From JAWRCU01 sp033542235 (lineage in GTDB: Bacteria > Pseudomonadota > Alphaproteobacteria > Rhizobiales > Rhizobiaceae): DNA of 64,000 nt. Every line of letters starts with the position of its first letter. Positions within the stretch are counted from its first letter, which is position 1. Below are positions 16,764-25,734 of the stretch, piece by piece. A program made the translations under genes and the position numbers. The notes under the pieces are model-generated. The model was not told the origin of the DNA and searched no databases. It worked only from the letters and a program-made list of their open reading frames with translations. The stretch is from the NCBI RefSeq assembly GCF_033542235.1, contig NZ_JAWRCU010000003.1, positions 186,001 through 250,000 of the forward strand, written 5' to 3'.

Positions 16764-17246
16764 ATGCTGATCGCCGTGCATGCGGTCGGCCGCATGAAGG
16801 CGGGCCCCGAGCATGAGCTCGCAGCCCGCTACTTCGACCGTTTCGCAAAGAGCGGCCCGGCCATGGGGCTCGAATTCACCGGCGTCACCGAAATTCCTGA
16901 AGGCCGGGCGCAATTGGTCGACGAGAGGCGGCGCGACGAGGCCGCGCGGCTCCGCGCCCAGACGGCGAAGGGAGCGGCTCTGATCCTGCTCGACGAACGC
17001 GGCAGGAACATCACCTCGGCAGATCTTGCGGCACGGATCCGGGACTTGCGCGACGGCGGCAGGCGCATGGCTGCCTTTGTGATCGGCGGACCCGACGGGC
17101 TCGATGCTTCGCTCAGGCAGGACGCCGAGCTGCTGCTCTCCTTCGGGCAGCTCACCTGGCCGCATCAGCTCGTTCGTGTCATGCTCGCCGAGCAGCTCTA
17201 CCGCGCGACCACCATATTGTCTGGGCATCCGTATCACAGGGCCTGA
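16764..17246 (+). CDS. rlmH: 23S rRNA (pseudouridine1915-N3)-methyltransferase RlmH
   Basis: A 160-residue SPOUT methyltransferase acting on helix 69 of 23S rRNA in assembled ribosomes. Visible are the start MLIAVHAVGRMKAGPEHEL, LLDERGRNITSADLA, the knot motif FVIGGPDGLD and the C-terminal HQLVRVMLAEQLYRA. The length is standard. The start is chosen by family N terminus. It follows rsfS closely, and a GGGCAATA repeat element lies just downstream. Confidence 0.96.
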   Translation: MLIAVHAVGRMKAGPEHELAARYFDRFAKSGPAMGLEFTGVTEIPEGRAQLVDERRRDEAARLRAQTAKGAALILLDERGRNITSADLAARIRDLRDGGRRMAAFVIGGPDGLDASLRQDAELLLSFGQLTWPHQLVRVMLAEQLYRATTILSGHPYHRA

Positions 17247-17256
17247 CAAGGGTGAC

Positions 17257-17389
17257 GGGCAATAGGGCAATAGGGCAATAGGGCATCAGAAGCTGCTCGG
17301 GGTTCCAGTTCGCAAGCTTTCTTCGCGCGCCCTTCTGTCCCTGCGGTCCCTGTTGCCCTATTGCCTTATTGCCCTATTGCCTTGCTGCC
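17257..17389. repeat. Inverted clusters of GGGCAATA, second element
   Basis: Three or more GGGCAATA units (17258-17284) face several CCCTATTG-type units (17353-17382) across an 80-base centre. It has the same organisation as 9130-9254 and is placed between rlmH and the EnvC-like gene. Confidence 0.82.
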
Positions 17390-17539
17390 TCAGAGGCAGG
17401 CGAACTTCGAATCCGGACACTTCCACCAATTCGACAAATTGATCGATGATCTCTGCGTTTGGGACGGTGGCGGGCCGTATGGTTGACAGTTCGTTAACGA
17501 ACCGCTTCGTAAGGTCGGTTGGAAAACGAAGCTAGCCCG

Positions 17540-18874
17540 ATGTTCGATCGCAGCCACGCCCGGTTGGGGATTGCGTTGCTCCTGGCGGCCATGATGGTCG
17601 CAGCGGTGCCACACGCCCGCGCCCAGGAAATCGACGGCGAGGCCGGCGAGATCGAGGCCCGCCAGGCCGAAAAGCAGGCGGAGCTTGATCGTGTCTCCAA
17701 GGAGATCACGCTTTCGGATTCGCGTGTAGCCGCCCTGACGGAAGAGATCGCCGGCATCAAGAAGGATCACGCCTCGATCACCGCGGCCCTGATCCAGGCC
17801 GCAAAGACCGAACGCAAGCTCAGCGAGGACATCGAAGGCATCACCAGCAGGCTGGAGGACCTCAAGGAACGGCAGCAGGAGATCCGCCTGTCGCTCTCGG
17901 CGCGGCGCGACGTGCTCGCCGAAGTGCTCGGAGCGTTGGAGCGCATGGGATTGAATCCGCCCCCGGCCCTGCTGGTCAAGCCGGAAGACGCGCTGTCCTC
18001 GATACGCAGCGCGATCCTGCTCGGCGCCGTGGTGCCGGAGATCCGTGGAGAGACGGAGAAGCTGATGGCCGACCTTACCGAGCTGTCGCGTATCGCCGCC
18101 ACGATCGAGGCCGAGCGCGGACGGTTGACGAAGACGGTCGAGCAGCAGGCGGAGGAAAAGAAGCGGCTGAGCCTGCTGCTGGACGGCAAGAAGGACCTGC
18201 AGGACAAACAGGAGGCTGCACTCGCCGATGAGCAGAGCAAGGCCGCAGCCCTGGCAGAACAGGCGGGAAGCCTGAAGGATTTGATCGCGTCGATCCAGAA
18301 GGAGATCGAGGACAAGCGCTCGGCGGAGGAGAAGGCAAGACGAGCCGAGGAGGAGCGCAAGCGGCGTGAGGCGGCGCTTGCCGCCATGTCCGTCCCGGAG
18401 CTCAACCGGCTCGCCGGACCTCAGCCATTCTCAGCGCTGATGAAGCAGATTGCATTGCCGGTCGCCGGCGCCGTCGCGCGTCATTTCGGCGACGATGACG
18501 GTAACGGCGGAGTGATGCATGGCGACACGGTTACAACACAATCGGGCGCGATTGTGACGGCACCTTCGGACGGGGATGTGCTCTATGCGGGACCGTTCCG
18601 CTCCTACGGTCAACTCTTGATCCTGAACGCTGGCGACGGCTATCATGTCGTGCTGGCGGGAATGGGTAGAATCAGCGTCGTACCAGGCCAATCCGTCCTC
18701 GCAGGCGAGCCGGTCGGCGTTATGGGCGAAGCAGGGGCGATGAGCGCTTCGGCTTCAGGCAATGGAAAAACCGTCCCGGAACTCTACATTGAGTTCCGAA
18801 AGGACGGTAAACCCGTCGACCCGGCCCCTTGGTGGTCGGTGAGGATGTCTGGAAGGACAGGAAATGATACGTAA
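17540..18874 (+). CDS. EnvC-like murein hydrolase activator
   Basis: 444 residues. A signal peptide (IALLLAAMMVAAVPHARAQ) is followed by two long coiled-coil stretches (about 30-270) and a C-terminal LytM/M23-like domain (about 310-435). The domain lacks the zinc-ligand His/Asp pattern of active peptidases, as in EnvC, which activates amidases during cell separation. The ATG at 17540 fits the signal peptide; TTG at 17519 is less likely. Its end overlaps ctpA by 11 bases, so the two are coupled, a pairing common in proteobacteria. Confidence 0.9.
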   Translation: MFDRSHARLGIALLLAAMMVAAVPHARAQEIDGEAGEIEARQAEKQAELDRVSKEITLSDSRVAALTEEIAGIKKDHASITAALIQAAKTERKLSEDIEGITSRLEDLKERQQEIRLSLSARRDVLAEVLGALERMGLNPPPALLVKPEDALSSIRSAILLGAVVPEIRGETEKLMADLTELSRIAATIEAERGRLTKTVEQQAEEKKRLSLLLDGKKDLQDKQEAALADEQSKAAALAEQAGSLKDLIASIQKEIEDKRSAEEKARRAEEERKRREAALAAMSVPELNRLAGPQPFSALMKQIALPVAGAVARHFGDDDGNGGVMHGDTVTTQSGAIVTAPSDGDVLYAGPFRSYGQLLILNAGDGYHVVLAGMGRISVVPGQSVLAGEPVGVMGEAGAMSASASGNGKTVPELYIEFRKDGKPVDPAPWWSVRMSGRTGNDT

Positions 18875-20192
18875 ATTGTCGCTACTGCTTGCCGGTGCGC
18901 TAATGGGCGCGTCGGCGATGAGCCTGGTCTACGGCGGAGTGCCGGGCTCGGCCGCCAACGCTGCCGGCTCCGATACCTACAAGCAGCTCGCGATCTTCGG
19001 CGACATCTTCGAGCGCGTACGCAATCAGTATGTGACGCCGCCCGACGAGAAGTCGCTGGTCGAGAATGCCATCAACGGCATGCTCACCTCGCTCGATCCG
19101 CATTCGTCCTACCTCAATGCTGAAGCCGCGAAGGACATGCGGGTTCAGACCAAGGGCGAGTTCGGCGGCCTCGGCATCGAGGTCACAATGGAAAACGATC
19201 TGGTCAAGGTGATCACGCCGATCGACGATACGCCCGCGGCCAAGGCCGGCGTGCGCGCCGGCGACTTCATCTCCGAGATCGACGGCGAGAGCGTCCAGGG
19301 CCTCACCCTGAACGACGCGGTCGAGAAGATGCGCGGCCCCGTAGACACGCCGATCAAGCTGACGATCCTGCGCCAGGGCGCCGACAAGCCGCTCGAGATC
19401 ACGGTCGTGCGCGATATCATCAAGGTGAAGGCCGTCAAGTTCCGCGTCGAGAACGACGTCGGTTACATGAAGATCACATCCTTCACGGAAAAGACGTTCG
19501 ACGATCTGCAGAACGCGATCGACACGATCAAGAACCAGATTCCCCAGGACAAGCTCAAGGGCTACGTGCTTGACCTGCGTCTCAACCCGGGCGGACTGCT
19601 GGATCAGGCCGTCAGCGTCTCCGACGCCTTCCTCGATCGCGGCGAGATCGTCTCGACCCGCGGCCGCGATCCCAAGGACATATCGCGCTTCGATGCCCGG
19701 CCCGGCGACCTGACGGACGGCAAGCCGATGATCGTGCTGATCAACGGCGGATCGGCGAGCGCTTCCGAAATCGTGGCCGGTGCGTTGCAGGACCAGCGGC
19801 GCGCGACGGTGGTAGGCACACAGTCCTTCGGCAAGGGCTCGGTGCAGACCATCATCCCGCTCGGCGAAAACGGAGCGCTGAGGCTCACGACGGCGCTCTA
19901 CTACACGCCGTCGGGCAAATCGATCCAGGGCAAGGGCATCACGCCCGACATCAAGGTCGACGAGCCGGTGCCGGAGGATTTGAAGGGCCGTGACGTGGCC
20001 CGCGGCGAATCCTCCCTCAAGGGCCACATCAAGGGCGTTGACGAGAATTCGCAGGGCTCCGGCTCGGCCGCCTATGTGCCGCCGGATCCGAAGGACGACG
20101 TCCAGCTCAACACTGCCTACGAGCTGCTCAGGGGCCAGAAGACCGATCCGGCCTTCCCGCCCCATCCCGACAAGGCGGTGCTGAACCAGTAA
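18864..20192 (+). CDS. ctpA: Carboxy-terminal processing protease, S41 family
   Basis: A 442-residue periplasmic serine protease. An N-terminal signal/anchor (LSLLLAGALMGASAMSLVYGG) precedes a PDZ domain (about 85-170, GEFGGLGIEV) and the S41 catalytic domain, with the Ser in NGGSASASEIVAGAL and the Lys in GTQSFGKGSVQ. Such enzymes trim envelope proteins and lytic enzymes. It overlaps the EnvC-like gene, which suggests control of peptidoglycan remodelling. A terminator-like hairpin follows. Confidence 0.95.
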   Translation: MIRKLSLLLAGALMGASAMSLVYGGVPGSAANAAGSDTYKQLAIFGDIFERVRNQYVTPPDEKSLVENAINGMLTSLDPHSSYLNAEAAKDMRVQTKGEFGGLGIEVTMENDLVKVITPIDDTPAAKAGVRAGDFISEIDGESVQGLTLNDAVEKMRGPVDTPIKLTILRQGADKPLEITVVRDIIKVKAVKFRVENDVGYMKITSFTEKTFDDLQNAIDTIKNQIPQDKLKGYVLDLRLNPGGLLDQAVSVSDAFLDRGEIVSTRGRDPKDISRFDARPGDLTDGKPMIVLINGGSASASEIVAGALQDQRRATVVGTQSFGKGSVQTIIPLGENGALRLTTALYYTPSGKSIQGKGITPDIKVDEPVPEDLKGRDVARGESSLKGHIKGVDENSQGSGSAAYVPPDPKDDVQLNTAYELLRGQKTDPAFPPHPDKAVLNQ

Positions 20193-20247
20193 GCCTCTCA
20201 GCGGTCCGCGCATGGGGGCCGGATCGCTGGCCGAGTTTCTCGAGTTG

Positions 20248-20278
20248 CTGCCGGAGTCAAAATGGCTCCGGCAGTTTT
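20248..20278 (+). terminator. Terminator-like hairpin after ctpA
   Basis: A 9-bp stem, CTGCCGGAG at 20248-20256 with CTCCGGCAG at 20266-20274, followed by TTTT. It lies 55 bases after the ctpA stop. Confidence 0.7.
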
Positions 20279-20301
20279 GACTCAAGGCCCCCGAGGACGG
20301 C

Positions 20302-21519
20302 TTGCGATCGGGGGTCTCGCCTTTGAAACAGCTTCCGCGATCAACCAATCTGGAGCGGCCGCTCGGACAGGGTTTGAAGCGTCCGAGCCGGCCGACATGG
20401 ATTCGGGCGATCGACCGCCGCTCCTTGGGGACCGCGGTCGCGGCGCTATGCATGATCGTTGCGGCAGGGGCCATTTCGCTGCGCGAGCGGCCATTTCGAA
20501 TTCCCGCCCAGGTGGTGACGACCACTCCGGAAGCTGCTGCCCCGGCGAGTGCGGGCGAGGCGACAGCTGCAGCCGGTTCCAGGCTCAATTCCGAAAGCGA
20601 TCGAACTGCCCCGGCCGGCCCATCGATCATCAGGGTCAACCCCGACGATACGAAGGCCGCGGAGGCGAGGAATGTCGTCGTCATCCGCGACCCTTCGGCG
20701 ATCGGCCAGAACCTGCGCATCGCGCACCTGCCGGACAAGGCGCTGATCGAGGCATCCGATACCGGTCCGCTGCCGATCCGCGCCGCGGATGGACGGCGGC
20801 CGTTCGACGTCTATGCGCGACCGTGGTCCGGTGCGCGCGGGGCACGTATAGCGCTCGTCATCGGCGGACTTGGCGTATCGCAGACCGGTACGCAGGAAGC
20901 GCTCGAAAAGCTGCCTGCGGAGGTCACGCTCGGCTTTGCCGCGCAGGGCAACAGCCTCGGGCGATGGATGCAGGTGGCGCGCCACGGCGGCCACGAGATC
21001 GTCATGCAGGTGCCTCTGGAACCGTTCGACTATCCGAATGTCAACCCCGGCCGCAACACGCTGACGGTCGGTGCAAGTGCTGACGAGAATGTCGAGAAGC
21101 TGCACTGGTCGCTGTCGCGCATCACCAACTATACGGCGATCATGAACTATATGGGCGCGCGTTTCTCGGCAGACCCGGCCGCCATGGGACCGCTGATGGC
21201 CGAGCTCGGCAGGCGCGGCCTCGCCTATCTCGACGACGGCTCCTCGGCACGCAGCGTGGCTCCGGACCTGGCCTTGAAGAACGGCGTTCCCTTCGCAGTC
21301 TCCGACGTGACGATTGACGGCGTGCAGGACCGCGGCGAGATATTGAAGAAGCTCGACCAGCTCGAGCGGACAGCACGTGCCAAGGGTTTTGCGGTGGGCA
21401 CGGGCTCGGCCTTCGAAGTGACGGTCGATGCGGTCTCTGCCTGGGTCGGCGAAGCCAAGAAGCGCGGCATCGAGATCGTCCCGATCTCGGCAGTCGCAAG
21501 CGATCCTGAACGAGGATGA
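20302..21519 (+). CDS. Divergent polysaccharide deacetylase family protein
   Basis: Up to 405 residues. A membrane anchor (about 46-60, AVAALCMIVAAGAISL) and a Pro/Ala-rich linker precede a domain of the divergent polysaccharide deacetylase type (formerly DUF610), from ARIALVIGGLGVSQTGT to EIVPISAV. It contains NYMGARFSAD and LAYLDDGSSARS. The family has a NodB-like barrel with altered metal residues; its substrate is not established. The start is uncertain (TTG at 20302). Its stop overlaps the rppH start as ATGA, and linkage of this family to ctpA and rppH is common. Confidence 0.88.
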   Translation: MRSGVSPLKQLPRSTNLERPLGQGLKRPSRPTWIRAIDRRSLGTAVAALCMIVAAGAISLRERPFRIPAQVVTTTPEAAAPASAGEATAAAGSRLNSESDRTAPAGPSIIRVNPDDTKAAEARNVVVIRDPSAIGQNLRIAHLPDKALIEASDTGPLPIRAADGRRPFDVYARPWSGARGARIALVIGGLGVSQTGTQEALEKLPAEVTLGFAAQGNSLGRWMQVARHGGHEIVMQVPLEPFDYPNVNPGRNTLTVGASADENVEKLHWSLSRITNYTAIMNYMGARFSADPAAMGPLMAELGRRGLAYLDDGSSARSVAPDLALKNGVPFAVSDVTIDGVQDRGEILKKLDQLERTARAKGFAVGTGSAFEVTVDAVSAWVGEAKKRGIEIVPISAVASDPERG

Positions 21520-22055
21520 TCATGGTCAAGGAAAAGCTGGGCAAGCGCCTGGTCGACCCGCAATCCCTGCCCTACCGGCCCTGCGTCGGCATCATGGTGC
21601 TGAACCGCAAGGGGCTCGTCTGGACCGGCCGAAGGGTCGCCGAGGAGAATTCCGAATATGATGGCTCGCCGCAGCTCTGGCAGATGCCGCAAGGGGGCAT
21701 CGACAAGGGCGAAGACCCGCTGCCGGCCGCCCGCCGCGAGCTCTATGAGGAGACCGGCATCGAGACCATCTCGCTGCTCGCCGAGGCGCCCGGCTGGATC
21801 AACTACGACCTGCCCCCCGACCTCGTCGGCATCGGGCTGAAAGGCAAATATCGCGGGCAGACCCAGAAATGGTTCGCCTTCCGCTTCGAAGGCGACGAGC
21901 AGGAAATCCGCATCAACCCGCCGCCCGACGGCCATCCGGCCGAGTTCGACGAGTGGGAATGGAAGCCGATGGCCGAATTGCCCGAACTGATCGTGCCCTT
22001 CAAGCGCAAGGTCTACGAGCAGGTCGTCGCGGCGTTTCGGCACCTTGCGGGGTAG
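21516..22055 (+). CDS. rppH: RNA pyrophosphohydrolase RppH
   Basis: A 179-residue Nudix hydrolase that removes pyrophosphate from 5' triphosphate RNA and so starts mRNA decay. The Nudix box GGIDKGEDPLPAARRELYEE is followed by TG and matches G-x5-E-x7-REx2EExG. Also present are PYRPCVGIMVLN and QTQKWFAFRFEG. The start at 21516 overlaps the preceding stop; ATG at 21522 is the alternative. Confidence 0.95.
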   Translation: MIMVKEKLGKRLVDPQSLPYRPCVGIMVLNRKGLVWTGRRVAEENSEYDGSPQLWQMPQGGIDKGEDPLPAARRELYEETGIETISLLAEAPGWINYDLPPDLVGIGLKGKYRGQTQKWFAFRFEGDEQEIRINPPPDGHPAEFDEWEWKPMAELPELIVPFKRKVYEQVVAAFRHLAG

Positions 22056-22070
22056 CGGAAGGGAAGTGCC

Positions 22071-22147
22071 GGGGCAGTTTACTTTTTTCCGCAGAAGGGC
22101 CGCGGCGCTTCAAAACTGGTGCAGGCGGAAAAAAGTAAACTGTCCCC
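22071..22147. repeat. Palindromic repeat with GTTTACTTTTTT arms, copy 1
   Basis: The left arm GGGGCAGTTTACTTTTTTCC and a right arm that is its reverse complement, apart from one added base, surround a 30-base centre. It lies between the convergent rppH and sdhB ends and may also act as a two-way terminator. A relative is at 62518-62592. Confidence 0.8.
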
Positions 22148-22160
22148 TGCGCAACCCCGT

Positions 22161-22940
22161 TCAGACCCGCCGCTCCACCATCATTTTCTTGATCTCGGCG
22201 ATCGCCTTGGCGGGGTTGAGGCCCTTCGGGCAGGTCTGCGCGCAGTTCATGATGGTGTGGCAACGGTAAAGCCGGAACGGATCCTCGAGATTGTCGAGCC
22301 GTTCGCCCTTTGCCTCGTCGCGTGAATCGATCAGCCAGCGATAGGCCTGCAGCAGCGTGGCAGGTCCGAGATAACGCTCGCCGTTCCACCAGTAGCTTGG
22401 GCACGAGGTCGAGCAGCAGGCGCAGAGGATGCACTCGTAGAGCCCGTCGAGCTTGGCGCGGTCTTCGTGGCTCTGCAGCCATTCCTTCGCGGGCTGGGGC
22501 GACACCGTCTTCAGCCATGGCTCGATCGAGGCATGTTGTGCATAGAAATTGGTGAGGTCGGGCACGAGGTCCTTGACCACGGGCATGTGCGGCAAGGGAT
22601 AGACCTTCACCGGACCGGAGATGTCGTCCATGCCCTTTGTGCAGGCAAGCGTGTTGCCGCCGTCGATGTTCATGGCGCAGGAGCCGCAAATGCCCTCTCG
22701 GCAGGAACGGCGCAGCGTCAGCGTCGGATCGACCTTGTTCTTGATCCACAGCAGCGCGTCGAGCACCATCGGCCCGCAATCGTCGAGGTCGACGAAGTAG
22801 GTGTCGACGCGAGGGTTCTCGCCATCGTCGGGCGACCAGCGGTAGACGCGATATTCGCGCAGCCGCGTCGCACCTTCCGGCTTCGGCCAGGTCTTGCCCT
22901 GTCTGATCTTGGAGTTCTTGGGAAGTGCGAGTTCGACCAT
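22161..22940 (-). CDS. sdhB: Succinate dehydrogenase iron-sulfur subunit
   Basis: 259 residues. It carries the 2Fe-2S, 4Fe-4S and 3Fe-4S clusters that pass electrons from SdhA to quinone. The cluster ligands are seen in CREGICGSCAMNIDG, CILCACCSTSCPS and CHTIMNCAQTCPKGLNP. ATG at 22940 gives the family start MVELALPK. The stop of the glycosyltransferase gene is only 7 bases upstream, so sdhB is translated from the same mRNA as sdhCDA. Confidence 0.98.
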   Translation of the reverse strand: MVELALPKNSKIRQGKTWPKPEGATRLREYRVYRWSPDDGENPRVDTYFVDLDDCGPMVLDALLWIKNKVDPTLTLRRSCREGICGSCAMNIDGGNTLACTKGMDDISGPVKVYPLPHMPVVKDLVPDLTNFYAQHASIEPWLKTVSPQPAKEWLQSHEDRAKLDGLYECILCACCSTSCPSYWWNGERYLGPATLLQAYRWLIDSRDEAKGERLDNLEDPFRLYRCHTIMNCAQTCPKGLNPAKAIAEIKKMMVERRV

Positions 22941-22947
22941 GCGGACC

Positions 22948-23871
22948 TCAATCCTTGGCGGCAGGAGCCGCCGGTTCGTTCTTCGGATAGCCTTCGGGCA
23001 GCCAGCGCGCCGTATTCGCGGCAAGCAGCGTCCATGGCCTGCCCTGCATGGCGTTCCACCAGAGCGCCAGGCGCAGGCCGGACCTGCGCGCCACCTGCAG
23101 AGCAAGGTGGACAGGGTCGCGACGCTTGACGTGCCGGTTCGGCGCCCTGCCTGAAACCATGGTGCTCGACGCGCCGGACTGCATGACGACCCAGGGCGAG
23201 ACGTGGGCGATGTCGAGGCCATGCGTGCCCTGGCTCCAGAGGAAGTCGTCCACGGGCATGCAGAGCTTGTCGATTTTCTCGAGAAGCCGCTCGGCTGCAT
23301 GCCGCGTCAATATGTAAGCCGCACCGCCGGAACGGGGCCGCAGCGAGCGCACGAGCATGTTGTTGCGGCCGAGCGGCCGGATCGGGATAGCGAGGCGACC
23401 ACCGGAGCGAGGAATGCCTTCGAGCTTGACGATATCGATCGGCGGTCCCTCGCCGAGGAGCGCGCCGACAGCCTCCTCGAAGCCGGCCTGCGGCTCGGCA
23501 TCGTCCTCCAGGATCAGGCCGCGCTCATGGCCGCTTGCCAGGAATTGCCGCCAGGCCGAGAGATGGCTCGCCAGGCATGCCTCCTCGACCAGCGAAAAGA
23601 TACGAAAACGGTAGGGATTCCAGCCGACCCCGTCGGGCGGCAAGATAATCTTCTGCCCACGCACGGCAAGCGCCGCATCCGGATCGCGGCGCGCGTCGAT
23701 GGCAGGCGTGCGATAGAGTGGCCAGGGCAGCTTGCCGAAATAGCGATCGATCGTCGCCCAGCGGTCCGGCGAGCGATCGAGGTTGACGGCGAAGATGCCG
23801 AGCGGGGCAGCGCTGCCGACCGCCGTCAGGTCACCGGCGCTACGCTTTTCCGCTGCAGCCTGGCTCGCCAT
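22948..23871 (-). CDS. Glycosyltransferase family 25 (LPS type) inside the sdh operon
   Basis: 307 residues resembling GT25 enzymes, which add sugars such as galactose to lipooligosaccharide. After an about 25-residue lead comes IFAVNLDRSPDRWATIDRYF, then SLVEEACLASHLSAWRQFL, the acidic GLILEDDAEP (metal/nucleotide-sugar site) and ILTRHAAERLL. It lies 28 bases after sdhA and 7 bases before sdhB, on the same strand, so it seems to be a genuine operon member. It has no evident role in succinate oxidation. The composition matches the neighbours, so the arrangement does not look recent. Confidence 0.85.
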   Translation of the reverse strand: MASQAAAEKRSAGDLTAVGSAAPLGIFAVNLDRSPDRWATIDRYFGKLPWPLYRTPAIDARRDPDAALAVRGQKIILPPDGVGWNPYRFRIFSLVEEACLASHLSAWRQFLASGHERGLILEDDAEPQAGFEEAVGALLGEGPPIDIVKLEGIPRSGGRLAIPIRPLGRNNMLVRSLRPRSGGAAYILTRHAAERLLEKIDKLCMPVDDFLWSQGTHGLDIAHVSPWVVMQSGASSTMVSGRAPNRHVKRRDPVHLALQVARRSGLRLALWWNAMQGRPWTLLAANTARWLPEGYPKNEPAAPAAKD

Positions 23872-23899
23872 CCCGCCTGCGACCGCGTTCACCGCTGCC

Positions 23900-25732
23900 T
23901 CAATACACTCGCGCCTTCGGCGCGATCTTCTTCGGGTCGATGCCGCCGTCCTCCGGCTTGAGCAAGGGCTCGGTATGCACCGGCCGGTAGCCGAGCCGCA
24001 CGTCGCCCTTCGCATCGACCCAGGAAAGCGTGTGCTTGCGCCAGTTCTCGTCGTCGCGATTCGGGAAATCTTCCCGCGCATGCGCGCCGCGGCTCTCCTT
24101 GCGCGCCTCGGCCGAGTAGACCGTGGTGATCGCATTCGCCATCAGGTTCTCGAGCTCCAGCGTTTCGACCAGGTCGGAATTCCAGATCATCGAGCGGTCG
24201 GTGACCTTGATGTCGGGGAGTTCGCGCCAGATCGCCGAGATCCGCCGGCGACCTTTCTCGAGCGATTCCTGGGTGCGGAACACGGCGGCGTCTTCCTGCA
24301 TGGCACGCTGCATGTCCTCGCGAAGCATCGCAGTCGGCTTCGATCCGCTGGCGTGGCGCAGCCGGTCGAAGCGGTCCATGATCTTCTCGACATAGGCAGC
24401 GTCCGGGGTCGGGACGGCCGAGGCGCGGTCGATCACCTTGCCGGCCCGGAGCGCCGCGGCACGGCCGAAGACGACAAGGTCGGTGAGCGAGTTGGAGCCG
24501 AGCCGATTGGCGCCGTGCACGGAGGCGCAGGCCGCCTCTCCCGCCGCCATCAGCCCGGGCACGATCGCATCGGGATTGTCCGGCGTGGGGTTCAGTGCCT
24601 CGCCGTGATAGTTGGTCGGGATGCCGCCCATGTTGTAGTGCACGGTCGGCAGCACCGGGATCGGCTCGCGCGTCAGGTCGACGCCGGCGAAAATCTTGGC
24701 GCTTTCGGTGATGCCCGGCAGCCTCTCGTGCAGCACTGCCGGATCGAGATGGTCGAGGTGCAGATATATGTGGTCCTTGTTCTTGCCGACGCCACGTCCC
24801 TCTCGAATCTCCAGCGTCATGCAGCGCGAGACCACGTCGCGCGAGGCGAGGTCCTTGGCCGAGGGCGCATAGCGCTCCATGAAGCGCTCGCCCTCCGAAT
24901 TCACGAGATAGCCGCCCTCGCCGCGCGCGCCTTCGGTGATGAGGACGCCCGCGCCGTAGACCCCGGTCGGGTGGAACTGCACGAACTCCATATCTTGCAG
25001 CGGCAGGCCCGCGCGAGCCACCATGCCATTGCCGTCGCCCGTGCAGGTATGCGCCGAGGTGCAGGAGAAATAGGTGCGGCCATAGCCGCCGGTCGCAAGC
25101 ACCGTGATCTTGGCGGCGAAGCGGTGGATCGTGCCGTCGTCCAGGTTCCAGGCGACGACACCGGTGCAGGCACCGTTCTCGTCCATGATCAGGTCGAGCG
25201 CGAAATATTCGACGAAGAACTGCGCCTTGTACCTGAGCGACTGGCCGTAGAGCGTGTGCAATATCGCGTGGCCGGTCCTGTCGGCGGCTGCGCAGGTGCG
25301 CTGCACGGGCGGCCCGTCGCCGAACTCGGTCATGTGGCCTCCGAACGGCCGCTGGTAGATCTTGCCGTTCTCGGTACGCGAGAACGGCACGCCGTAATGT
25401 TCGAGCTCATAGACCGCCGCCGGCGCCTCGCGCGCCAGATATTCCATGGCGTCGACATCGCCCAGCCAGTCCGAGCCCTTGACCGTGTCGTACATGTGCC
25501 ACTGCCAACTGTCGGGCCCCATGTTCTTGAGCGAGGCAGCAATGCCGCCCTGCGCGGCGACCGTATGCGACCGCGTCGGGAAGACCTTGGTGATGCAGGC
25601 GGTTCTGAGGCCTTGCTCGGCCATGCCCAGCGTGGCGCGCAGCCCGGCGCCACCGGCGCCGACGATCACCACGTCGAATTGATGGTCGACATAGGTGTAG
25701 GCCTTGCCGCCGATTGCTGCCGAAGCTGCCAC
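23900..25732 (-). CDS. sdhA: Succinate dehydrogenase flavoprotein subunit
   Basis: 610 residues. It oxidises succinate to fumarate with covalent FAD. It shows the dinucleotide fold VVIVGAGGAGLRATLG, the flavinylation site TRSHTVAAQGG, and HPTGVYGAGVLITEGARGEG, and ends with DPKKIAPKARVY. The length is typical. The start is 2 bases after the sdhD stop. Confidence 0.98.
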   Translation of the reverse strand: MAASAAIGGKAYTYVDHQFDVVIVGAGGAGLRATLGMAEQGLRTACITKVFPTRSHTVAAQGGIAASLKNMGPDSWQWHMYDTVKGSDWLGDVDAMEYLAREAPAAVYELEHYGVPFSRTENGKIYQRPFGGHMTEFGDGPPVQRTCAAADRTGHAILHTLYGQSLRYKAQFFVEYFALDLIMDENGACTGVVAWNLDDGTIHRFAAKITVLATGGYGRTYFSCTSAHTCTGDGNGMVARAGLPLQDMEFVQFHPTGVYGAGVLITEGARGEGGYLVNSEGERFMERYAPSAKDLASRDVVSRCMTLEIREGRGVGKNKDHIYLHLDHLDPAVLHERLPGITESAKIFAGVDLTREPIPVLPTVHYNMGGIPTNYHGEALNPTPDNPDAIVPGLMAAGEAACASVHGANRLGSNSLTDLVVFGRAAALRAGKVIDRASAVPTPDAAYVEKIMDRFDRLRHASGSKPTAMLREDMQRAMQEDAAVFRTQESLEKGRRRISAIWRELPDIKVTDRSMIWNSDLVETLELENLMANAITTVYSAEARKESRGAHAREDFPNRDDENWRKHTLSWVDAKGDVRLGYRPVHTEPLLKPEDGGIDPKKIAPKARVY

Positions 25733-25734
25733 GC

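Noticed and set aside
18900..20738. A 612-codon minus-strand frame opposite ctpA
   Set aside because: Shadow of ctpA and its downstream neighbour; no motifs.
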